A stretch of 64,000 nt of DNA from Pseudomonadota bacterium (GTDB lineage: Bacteria; Pseudomonadota; Alphaproteobacteria; Rhizobiales; Rhizobiaceae): assembly GCA_023399465.1 (NCBI GenBank), contig JAEWPB010000065.1, forward strand, positions 6,231-70,230, written 5' to 3'. A program made the position numbers and the translations under genes. Shown one piece after another: positions 56,931 through 64,000 of the stretch. The notes beneath the pieces are model-generated. The model had not been told where the DNA came from, made no database searches, and was given only the letters and a program-made list of their open reading frames with translations. Every line of letters begins with the position of its first letter. Position 1 is the first letter of the stretch.

Positions 56931-58091
56931 TCAGAACGGTGCGGCACCATTGAGATGGAAGCTGCCCACGGCATGGCAGCCGGCATCGACGCTTCCCTGC
57001 AACCTGCCGGTCTCCCCGACTTCGAAGGGCGCCTCGCCCGACAAGGTATCGAGGATCGGTACCGAAGCATCGTCCAGAAGTGCCGCCGTCAGCGCCCTGG
57101 CGCCGGCCACCGCGAGCTTCGCCGTAAGAACATTGTCCGCCGTGGGGCTGATCTGGGCACAGTCGATCTTCCGTCCGACCCGTTCCAGAAGCGCGCTCGC
57201 GGCCTCGATGCGGATCGCCAGATCGCCGATGCGGGCAACAGCAATCGGATGGGGTCGGGGCTCTCCACCGTTCATTGCCGAAAAGAGAGGCCGGCTGGTG
57301 CGCAGGCGGGCGATTGCATCGCGTAACCGCGCACGCGCCGTCCCAAGGTCGATGGCGGCCTGAACGATGTCCGCGATCATGTCGATTGCTGCGCGCCTGG
57401 AGTCCATCTGCAGGCGGAGAAGCGTGTTGCCCTGCACGTGCACGGCGTCGAATTCGGCAACGGCGGTGCCGCCATGGTCGACGCTCCAGCCCTGGTGCCA
57501 CGATAGCCCGGGCGTTCCCCGCGGCACGAGCAGGGTGGCGACGTCGCCATCGGCGTCAGCGGCGGCAACCGCCAGCCAGTCAGCCGAAACATCGCCGAGG
57601 TGGAACGGTGCCTGTCCCCAAAGGACAAAGCCAGGGCCACTGTCGGCGGGCCGCAGCCGCAGGTTCGTTGCGCCGTCGACGGGCGCCAGGCCGCCACCGA
57701 TCCTATCGCCCGAGAGTGCCCGCGCAAGAAAGAAGGACTTCTGCTCGTCGCTGCCTGCCACGCGCAGCGCTTCGAGGACGTGAAAATGGTGCCGCAGGTG
57801 TTCGGCCGCGGTCATGCTGGCCTCTGCGACAGCGGCAACGACTTCCGCCAACGCCGCATTGCAGATGTCCGTGCCGCCGTGCTCATCGGGAATGGTGATG
57901 CCAAGGAGGCCCGTCTGGCCGAGTTCGTCGAGTACTCCGTGAAGGATGGAATTGTGGAAGTCGCAACTCTCGTCGCGGCGGCGGTGCAGGAGGGCGGAAA
58001 GGTCCCGCGCGGCTGAAAGCGCTTCCTCTTCGCTGCCGATTCGGCGAAGCGCAGGACGACTTCGATCGGAAATCTGCAAAACGGTTCCCAT
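56931..58091 (-). CDS. Acyl-CoA dehydrogenase-family oxidoreductase, SfnB-like
   Basis: This 386-residue flavoprotein fold has the acyl-CoA dehydrogenase N-terminal domain (LLGITIPDEHGGTDICNAALAEVVAAVAEA near 68-97), the beta domain and the C-terminal helix bundle. The family includes SfnB and DszC-type monooxygenases used in sulfur acquisition, which this most resembles in length and divergent-gene setting; an ordinary fatty acyl-CoA dehydrogenase is the alternative. GGAGGAG precedes the ATG ending at 58091. It is divergent from the FAD/NAD(P)-binding gene at 58364, with AT-rich regulatory DNA between. Confidence 0.78.
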   Translation of the reverse strand: MGTVLQISDRSRPALRRIGSEEEALSAARDLSALLHRRRDESCDFHNSILHGVLDELGQTGLLGITIPDEHGGTDICNAALAEVVAAVAEASMTAAEHLRHHFHVLEALRVAGSDEQKSFFLARALSGDRIGGGLAPVDGATNLRLRPADSGPGFVLWGQAPFHLGDVSADWLAVAAADADGDVATLLVPRGTPGLSWHQGWSVDHGGTAVAEFDAVHVQGNTLLRLQMDSRRAAIDMIADIVQAAIDLGTARARLRDAIARLRTSRPLFSAMNGGEPRPHPIAVARIGDLAIRIEAASALLERVGRKIDCAQISPTADNVLTAKLAVAGARALTAALLDDASVPILDTLSGEAPFEVGETGRLQGSVDAGCHAVGSFHLNGAAPF

Positions 58092-58158
58092 GAGAAACTC
58101 CTCCAGTTCCGGACGTGGCCAAGGCGTGCGAAGCGGCAAGGATTGCATGAAAACGGAT

Positions 58159-58307
58159 TAAAATCTATAAAATATATATTGATATAAGTCCCGGCCGCAT
58201 AAGGCAAAATGGGGAACCCGCGCGGTCGGTGGGCCGTTGGTCCGGGTGCGGGAATTGTTTTCTATCAGGAAACGAGAAAGTAGAATAAAATCTACAAAAA
58301 TAGTAGA
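58159..58307. promoter_or_regulatory. Divergent regulatory region with repeated GTAGA/TCTAC half-sites
   Basis: Two AT-rich blocks flank a GC-rich centre. The left (58159-58187) contains TCTATAAAATATATATTGAT. The right has GTAGA (58280-58284), TCTAC (58291-58295) and GTAGA (58303-58307), which make two overlapping inverted repeats with spacers of 6 and 7. The right block sits 57 bp ahead of the oxidoreductase start. An Rrf2-type regulator (59923-60378) is a likely binder, by proximity only. Confidence 0.5.
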
Positions 58308-58363
58308 TATCACGCAAGAAATGAGTATTCTCCGCTGATACGAGTGAAACGAGGAGCAACTGT

Positions 58364-59737
58364 ATGATTCAGGCAGACATCGCCATCGTAGGTGCGGGGT
58401 TTTCGGCCGCCGCCGTCGCGATCAACCTCCTGGAGAAGCTGCCCCATTCACAAACGGTTGCCGTCGTCGGTCCACGGCAGGCGTTCGGACGCGGCGTTGC
58501 CTATGGCACCGCCCGCGAGTGTCACCGGCTGAATGTGCCGGCCGGGAGAATGAGCCTCTATGCGGACCGGCCCGATCACCTCGTCGAGTGGCTGTCGCGC
58601 AAGGGGCATGACTATTCGGCCGAGGATTTCGTGCCCCGCCGCCTTTTCGGGCAATACGTGCAGGATACGCTTTCCGATGCACTGCAGCGCAGCGGTAATC
58701 GCGCGCAGATGCAGTTTGTGGATGTCGAAGCGACGAGTTGCGACCGGAGTTCGAGCGGCGGCTACACCTTCGGCCTCTCGAGCGGGCAGCGGCTCGAGGC
58801 AGCGCAGGCAATCCTCTGCATGGGTTCGACGGCCGCCGGCCTGCCGTTGCCGGCAAAGGCGATCGATGCCGGCGCGCGAGAGCGGATCGTTTCCAACCCG
58901 TGGGCGGACGCCTGGCTCGAGCGCATCGACAAGGATGACGAGATCCTCATCCTGGGCTCGGGCCTGACCATGGTCGACCAGGTGCTGGCACTGAACGAGT
59001 ACGGCCATCGCGGTAGGATTCACGTACTATCGCGCCGTGGCCTGGTGCCGCAGGCGCATGTCGTGCCGCGCGCTCCGGCAACGGAAGTCGCGCTGGTGCC
59101 GGGCAAGATGGAACTGAGTGCGATGCTCAGGGCGCTGCGCCAGCGGATTGCCGAAACAGGCGACTGGCGGCCTGTCATCGACGGCCTGCGGCCGGTGACG
59201 CAATCCCTGTGGCAGGAGATGTCCGACGAGCAGCGCAAGCGCTTCCTTCGTCACGCGGTCGCCATGTGGAACATTCACCGTCACCGGATGGCGCCGGATA
59301 TCGCTGCCGAGATCGAGCGGCTGCGGGCATCGGGCAGGCTCATCGTTCATCGCGGCTGGCTGCGCGAGATCGGCGAAGCCGACGCCGGTGGCATCACGGT
59401 CACCTTCGAGGAGCGCGACAGCCGTCAGCAGATGGGCCTGAGCGTCGATCGTGTGGTCAATTGTACCGGCCTCGAACGCTGCGCAATCAATCGCCTGCCG
59501 CTTTTGGCCGATATGGCCGGACGCGGGCTTCTTGCTGGCGACAGCCTCGGCCTCGGCGTTGCCGTCAGCGACCAGTCGGAAATCCTGAGCGCCGAGGGCG
59601 AGCCGCAGACCGGCCTCTATGCCATCGGACCGATGACGCTTGGCCGGTTCTGGGAGATCTTCGCAGTGCCGGATATCCGGGTGCAGACCCGCGATGTCGC
59701 AGCCAGGGTTGTTGCCGCGCAGTCCGCTGTGGACTGA
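58364..59737 (+). CDS. FAD/NAD(P)-binding oxidoreductase
   Basis: This 457-residue cytosolic flavoprotein of the FAD-NAD(P)-binding (YdhS/HcaD-related) type has the dinucleotide motif IAIVGAGFSAAAVAINLLEKL at the N-terminus, the SLYADRPDHLVEWLSRKGHDY block typical of this family, and a second Rossmann motif LILGSGLTMVDQVLALNEYG at about 197-216, presumably for NAD(P). The substrate is unknown; it is co-located with an SfnB-like dehydrogenase (divergent) and an Rrf2 regulator (same strand, 185 bp downstream), which may point to sulfur or redox metabolism. Confidence 0.82.
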   Translation: MIQADIAIVGAGFSAAAVAINLLEKLPHSQTVAVVGPRQAFGRGVAYGTARECHRLNVPAGRMSLYADRPDHLVEWLSRKGHDYSAEDFVPRRLFGQYVQDTLSDALQRSGNRAQMQFVDVEATSCDRSSSGGYTFGLSSGQRLEAAQAILCMGSTAAGLPLPAKAIDAGARERIVSNPWADAWLERIDKDDEILILGSGLTMVDQVLALNEYGHRGRIHVLSRRGLVPQAHVVPRAPATEVALVPGKMELSAMLRALRQRIAETGDWRPVIDGLRPVTQSLWQEMSDEQRKRFLRHAVAMWNIHRHRMAPDIAAEIERLRASGRLIVHRGWLREIGEADAGGITVTFEERDSRQQMGLSVDRVVNCTGLERCAINRLPLLADMAGRGLLAGDSLGLGVAVSDQSEILSAEGEPQTGLYAIGPMTLGRFWEIFAVPDIRVQTRDVAARVVAAQSAVD

Positions 59738-59922
59738 AAACCGCCGGGGAGATAGGGCTCGGGCATGCGGCGGCGATAGTCGCCGTTTGCATGTCCTATT
59801 TCACCAAAAGCCGTAGATCCGGCTTCTATGATTGCTCAAAACAGGCTAAAGCAGGGTCTACGTCGCCGGCGCAACGTGATTTTCAAACCTGCCGGCCGCA
59901 GTTCGAGGTTGCTCGCGACACC

Positions 59923-60378
59923 ATGCTGACGAAAAAGGGAAAATACGGTCTCAAGGCCCTGGTCGATCTGGCGCAGCTGCAGCCGGGCGAAACCGCCTTC
60001 AGCAATGAAATCGCCACGCGAAACAACATCCCGAAGAAGTTCCTCGACACCATCCTGCTTGAGCTGCGCAACGCCGGCATCCTGCGGTCGAAGAAGGGCC
60101 CCGGCGGCGGATACTCGTTGTCCAAGCCGGCTTCGGACATTCGCATCGGGCATGCGATCCGCGTGCTCGATGGGCCGCTGGCGCCGATCCGTTGTGCCAG
60201 CCGCACCGCCTTCGAGGCGTGCGATGATTGTGCCGATCCGGAAACCTGCCAGATCCGCCGCTCGATGACCGATGTCCGCGATGCGATTGCCGACATTCTC
60301 GATAACATGAGCCTCGAGCAGTTCGTTCAGCGTCGGGATGGTGACGACGATGCCCATCCCGCTCGCGCGGTTTCCTGA
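59923..60378 (+). CDS. Rrf2-family transcriptional regulator (Fe-S type), copy 2
   Basis: The 151-residue protein starts MLTKKGKYGLKALVDLA and has Cys at 91, 100, 103 and 109, exactly as copy 1 at 5728-6192. By eye about 85% of the first 130 residues are identical; the tails differ (DGDDDAHPARAVS here). The start at 59923 is set by the shared N-terminus, although the frame stays open upstream into the preceding gene. Near-identical DNA-binding helices mean that the two proteins should read the same or very similar operators. A regulatory role over the adjacent oxidoreductases is inferred. Confidence 0.88.
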   Translation: MLTKKGKYGLKALVDLAQLQPGETAFSNEIATRNNIPKKFLDTILLELRNAGILRSKKGPGGGYSLSKPASDIRIGHAIRVLDGPLAPIRCASRTAFEACDDCADPETCQIRRSMTDVRDAIADILDNMSLEQFVQRRDGDDDAHPARAVS

Positions 60379-60602
60379 GCCATATCTGCTACCTCTGCGT
60401 TCAGTGATCCAATTGCCTATTGGCTGTTGATGGCCGCCGCAATGTCGGCGGGCGCCCCAATTTCGGCTTGATTTCCCGGTCTGCAGGCGGCCCCGGCGCG
60501 GGGCGAGCTTTCGTTTGCATCGCCCGCGGGCTCGGGTTTATGCTGCTGCGCAATGCGGCATGAAGTGCGTTAGCTATAAATTCCTGTTCGAAGGATGCGA
60601 CC

Positions 60603-61766
60603 ATGACAGTTGCAATAACCGGTTGGGGCCACACGCCATTTGGCAAGCTGGATGGCCTGTCGCTCGAAGATCTGATCGCTGCCGCCACGCTGGAGGCGCT
60701 TGGCGATGCGGGGATCGCCGGTAGCGATGTCGATGCGGTGTTTCTCGGTCACTTCAATGCCGGCATGGTGCCGGATGGCTTCTGTGCCTCGATGGTCCTC
60801 GGCGTCGATCCTGGGTTGCGCTTCAAGCCGGCGACGCGGCTGGAAAATGCCTGCGCCTCGGGCGCTGCGGCAATCTACGCGGCGATCGACGCGATCAACG
60901 CCGGACGCGTGCGCATCGCGCTCGTCGTCGGCGCCGAGAAGATGACGCATCTGGATGGCGCCTCGGTGGCCGCGGCTCTCGGGGCCGCGAGCTACCAGAA
61001 GGAGGAGGCTGGTGTTTCCTTCCCCGAAATCTTCGCCCGTTTCGCCAGGGCCTATGGCGCGAAATACGGAGATCCGACCGAGGCGATGGCGAGGATTGCC
61101 GTCAAGAACCACGCCAATGCGCTCGACAATCCGCTCGCGCAGATGCGCCGGGCGCTCGATCTCGAATTCTGCCTCGAAGCGTCGGAGAGGAACCCGGTCA
61201 TTGCAACGCCGCTGAAGAAGACCGATTGTTCGCTGGTGTCGGACGGAGCCGCGGCGCTGGTGCTCTGCCGCGCCGACATGATCTCCGATTTTCGGCGCGC
61301 CGTCGGCTTTCGCGGAACTGCGCAGATCAATGACGTCCTGCCGCTCTCGGCCAAGGACCTCACCCGGCTGGAAGGCCCCGAACTGGCTTTCCACTGGGCC
61401 TATAAGCGCGCCGGCATCACCGTCAACGACCTCTCCTTTGCGGAGGTCCACGATTGCTTCACCATTGCCGAACTGATGGTTATGGAGGCGATGGGGCTGG
61501 CGGAGCAGGGCAGGGCGCCGGCGTTGGTGCGCGACGGTGTCACGGCGAAGGATGGGCGCCTGCCGATCAATCGCTCCGGCGGCCTGAAGGCCAAGGGGCA
61601 TCCGATCGGCGCGACCGGGGTATCGATGCACGTGCTTGCCGCTCGCCAGCTCGTCGGCGAAGCCGGCGAGATGCAGCTTTCGCGGCCGGAACTCGGCCTC
61701 TGCTTCAATATGGGCGGCGGGGCGGTGGCAAGCTATGTCTCGGTCCTCGAGCCGCTCAAGCACTGA
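60603..61766 (+). CDS. Thiolase-superfamily acyltransferase (SCP-x-like)
   Basis: This 387-residue thiolase-fold protein has active-site Cys in LENACASGAAAIYAAIDAI, His in FAEVHDCFTIAELMV and His in SGGLKAKGHPIGATGVSMHV. The order and the EVHDCF motif fit the SCP2/SCP-x thiolase branch rather than the degradative PcaF type. Annotated widely as acetyl-CoA acetyltransferase. No partner DUF35 (OB-fold) or CoA ligase is nearby, so pathway unknown. The 224 bp upstream hold nothing else that I can identify. Confidence 0.85.
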   Translation: MTVAITGWGHTPFGKLDGLSLEDLIAAATLEALGDAGIAGSDVDAVFLGHFNAGMVPDGFCASMVLGVDPGLRFKPATRLENACASGAAAIYAAIDAINAGRVRIALVVGAEKMTHLDGASVAAALGAASYQKEEAGVSFPEIFARFARAYGAKYGDPTEAMARIAVKNHANALDNPLAQMRRALDLEFCLEASERNPVIATPLKKTDCSLVSDGAAALVLCRADMISDFRRAVGFRGTAQINDVLPLSAKDLTRLEGPELAFHWAYKRAGITVNDLSFAEVHDCFTIAELMVMEAMGLAEQGRAPALVRDGVTAKDGRLPINRSGGLKAKGHPIGATGVSMHVLAARQLVGEAGEMQLSRPELGLCFNMGGGAVASYVSVLEPLKH

Positions 61767-61936
61767 CTGCGCCCCCAAGAGAACAGAACTTAAGATGATC
61801 GAAGCACCTCGGTGAGCGGTGGACCGAGGCCGTCGGTCGATACCGCATGCCGTGGTGTCGGGCGGCCGGTGCCGCGGCACGGTTCCTTCCGGCTGTAGCG
61901 CTTGTGCCCGGATGGGCAGAGTGGTTGCCGAAAAAT

Positions 61937-61971
61937 ATCTCGATATATCTTGAACGGCGATATATCGAGAT
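61937..61971. promoter_or_regulatory. PadR operator candidate
   Basis: ATCTCGATATATC (61937-61949) and GATATATCGAGAT (61959-61971) form a perfect 13-bp inverted repeat with a 9-bp spacer, ending 13 bp before the padR start. Repeated TATATC units continue to 61978. This is a strong autoregulatory operator. Confidence 0.75.
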
Positions 61972-61984
61972 CTATATCGGCTGC

Positions 61985-62545
61985 ATGAAGTACAAACACT
62001 GCTACGGTTCAGACCGATTTTTCTCCGCCCCCGACGAGATGTCGGGACGTCACCACTCCAACCGGGGCCGCCGCGGCGGCCGGCATGGCGGTCGCCTTTT
62101 CGATTATGGCGAACTGAGGCTGCTGATCCTTGCCATGATCGCCGAGCGCCCAAGCCACGGCTATGAACTGATCAAGTCGATCGAGGATCGCTTTGGCGGC
62201 AGCTACAGCCCGAGCCCGGGTGTGATCTATCCCACGCTGTCGTGGCTCGACGACATGGGCTATGCCGCGGTAGAGACCGACGGCGGGCGCAAGCTCTACA
62301 GCGTCACTGCCGAAGGCGAAGCCTTCCTGCTGGCCAATCGAGCGTCGATCGACGCCCTGTGGTCGCGAACCGCCGAGGGCTGCAGGGGCGGTCGCCGCGA
62401 TGCGCCTGCCCAGATCGTTCGCGCGATGGAAAACCTCAAGCTCGCCATGCGGCTGCGTTTCCGCGAGGGGGCTGTCGATGACGCCGCCGTCGAGAAGATC
62501 GCAGCCGCGCTCGACCAGGCGGCGCAAGCGGTGGAACGCAGCTGA
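61985..62545 (+). CDS. PadR-family regulator with a His/Arg/Gly-rich N-terminus
   Basis: This 186-residue winged-helix repressor has a wHTH of PadR type (DYGELRLLILAMIAERPSHGYELIKSIEDRFGG, SPSPGVIYPTLSWLDDMGYA, DGGRKLYSVTAEGEAFL). The first 37 residues hold a basic low-complexity segment with many His (RHHSNRGRRGGRHGGR), as in the metal-sensing YqjI group. YqjI regulates siderophore reduction in E. coli and its tail binds nickel, so a metal-responsive function is a fair inference. Start at ATG 61985 is favoured by the operator just before it; the longer frame would run through the operator. Confidence 0.85.
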   Translation: MKYKHCYGSDRFFSAPDEMSGRHHSNRGRRGGRHGGRLFDYGELRLLILAMIAERPSHGYELIKSIEDRFGGSYSPSPGVIYPTLSWLDDMGYAAVETDGGRKLYSVTAEGEAFLLANRASIDALWSRTAEGCRGGRRDAPAQIVRAMENLKLAMRLRFREGAVDDAAVEKIAAALDQAAQAVERS

Positions 62546-62624
62546 CGGGCGATCCGCCTTCACTGTCAACGGTGCCGATATCGGCCACACCCTTCGACAA
62601 CATGGTCAGAATTCCATGACAACA

Positions 62625-62656
62625 GGGCCCTCCGGCAGAAAGCCGGAGGGCCCTTT
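62625..62656 (+). terminator. Intrinsic terminator after padR
   Basis: GGGCCCTCCGGC (62625-62636) and GCCGGAGGGCCC (62642-62653) form a perfect 12-bp stem with a 5-base loop; TTT follows. The 279-bp gap 62546-62824 shows nothing else. Confidence 0.75.
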
Positions 62657-62824
62657 GTGTTGAGGGCAGTGGCGTTCGGGCGGGGCGGGTGCAAATGCGC
62701 TACACGGATTGCCGGTAGTCCGACGCATGCCGCGGACCCCGATATGGTCGCCCCTATGCCGCCAAATATTCTCCTACCCATCAGGACCGCCGGTATTTCC
62801 CCGGCCGGGTCCGGCAAGGCCCGA

Positions 62825-63400
62825 TCAACTCGGCAGGGCGCCGGTTTTCTTCGCAATCCAGGTCGCGACATAATCCATCAGCGGCGGCGACAGGCAATCA
62901 TAGGGCTCGAGGCCAAGCTCCCGCAGCCGTGCGCGTATCCCGTCCATGCGGCTGGGATCGACGCCGGATTCGATGATCGAGGACACGAAGGCCGCAAATC
63001 CGGGAGGTGCCCAGCCGGTTTCCTCGAAACGCTCCGGATGGATGAAATCCAGCCCCTGGAATGCGTGCTCGCGCTCGACCGGCCCATACATGTGAACGCC
63101 GCATTCCTTGCAGGCATGGCGCTGGATAAGCGCGGACGGATCCACGACCTGCAGCTTGTCGCCGTTCTCGAGGACGGTCACCTTGTCGTGCGGGACGACG
63201 GCGACGATGGAAAAATTGCTGCCCTGCGGTTTCCAGCACTTCGTGCAGCCGCATGCGTGATTGTAGGCGACCTGCCCTTCGATGCGAACCTTCACCGGGT
63301 TTTCGGTGCAGGCGCATACGAGCGTTCCGCCGGCGAAATCAGGATCGGCCGGTGTCAGGCCGTTATCCACGGCAGGATGAATATGAACTGTGCTTGCCAT
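62825..63400 (-). CDS. gfa: S-(hydroxymethyl)glutathione synthase
   Basis: This 191-residue zinc enzyme (Gfa) speeds the condensation of formaldehyde with glutathione. Zinc ligands sit in VCACTENP, HACGCTKCWKPQGS and HACKECGVHM. The family block VPHDKVTVLENGDKLQVVD and FHPERFEETGW-like FIHPERFEETGWAPPGFAAF also fit. It is adjacent to the dehydrogenase that uses its product, which begins upstream on the same strand. Confidence 0.94.
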   Translation of the reverse strand: MASTVHIHPAVDNGLTPADPDFAGGTLVCACTENPVKVRIEGQVAYNHACGCTKCWKPQGSNFSIVAVVPHDKVTVLENGDKLQVVDPSALIQRHACKECGVHMYGPVEREHAFQGLDFIHPERFEETGWAPPGFAAFVSSIIESGVDPSRMDGIRARLRELGLEPYDCLSPPLMDYVATWIAKKTGALPS

Positions 63401-63483
63401 TTTCGTCTCTCCTCCCTGTCGATCTCAAAGGAATATGGGTTGCGCGCACCTGTCTTCTGGCAGGAGCGCGTTTGCGAAATTGC

Positions 63484-64000
<517 letters not shown>

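Overview
The window is chromosomal DNA from a GC-rich alphaproteobacterium, almost certainly a member of the Rhizobiaceae (Sinorhizobium/Rhizobium/Shinella-like). I base this on the gene set and order: a yejABEF-mgsA-glk-ABC exporter-dapB-gpmA block, polA next to a MarR gene with an sRNA between them, mrcA-like PBP, dnaK and dnaJ. Typical rhizobial sRNA architectures, CtrA-type TTAA-N7-TTAA sites and an alphaproteobacterial RpoH promoter agree with it. No tRNA, rRNA, insertion sequence, phage gene or CRISPR array is visible. All assignments come from reading the sequence; no database search was run.

Layout. 1-447: a non-coding region with a strong minus-strand terminator and a rod-like structured RNA candidate. 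448-9201: housekeeping genes (PfkB-type adenosine kinase, SH3 protein, two 2-hydroxyacid dehydrogenases, GNAT, ThiF/HesA, recF, an Rrf2 regulator, pncB). 9222-15305: a minus-strand yejABEF peptide ABC importer whose binding protein carries an internal two-helix hydrophobic insert. 15521-21572: mepA, mgsA, glk, an MsbA-type exporter, dapB and gpmA on the plus strand. 21614-34650: a complete C-P lyase locus, made of phnF divergent from phnGHIJKL plus a hexapeptide transferase, then phnCDEE, then a DUF1045 protein with phnM and phnN. Each of the three plus-strand transcription units has a Pho-box-like repeat in front of it, and the phnF/phnG gap also has a GntR-type palindrome.

34668-35732 is an orphan HEAT-like protein. 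35795-43373 is the full protocatechuate branch of the beta-ketoadipate pathway (pcaDCHGIJFB) with its divergent LysR regulator pcaQ. 43401-48791 holds polA, an alpha-r7-like sRNA, a MarR regulator and an M20 peptidase. 48792-49380 is a dense non-coding interval with convergent terminators, a small ORF or RNA containing a 20-nt motif shared with the left end, a CtrA site, and an alpha-r14-like sRNA whose three hairpin loops all display CCUCC-type anti-Shine-Dalgarno sequence. 49381-56825 carries a YbaK protein, a small secreted protein, a class A PBP, dnaK behind an RpoH promoter, dnaJ and a small membrane protein. 56931-60378 holds a divergent SfnB-like acyl-CoA dehydrogenase and FAD/NAD(P)-binding oxidoreductase pair, followed by a second Rrf2 regulator about 85% identical (by eye) to the one at 5.7 kb. 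60603-64000 has a thiolase, a PadR regulator behind a perfect 13-bp inverted repeat, and a formaldehyde-detoxification pair (gfa and the 3' part of the glutathione-dependent formaldehyde dehydrogenase, cut by the window end).

How it works together: the phn units import phosphonate (PhnCDE/E), build and cleave ribosyl-phosphonate (PhnGHIJKLM) and return the ribose phosphate to PRPP (PhnN). PhnP is absent, and the DUF1045 protein, which has two HxT motifs of the 2H-phosphoesterase fold, is the obvious candidate for that step. The pca cluster converts protocatechuate to succinyl-CoA and acetyl-CoA. The most unusual items are the membrane insert in YejA, the CCUCC-loop sRNA, the shared 20-nt motif, the twin Rrf2 genes and the PhnP replacement.
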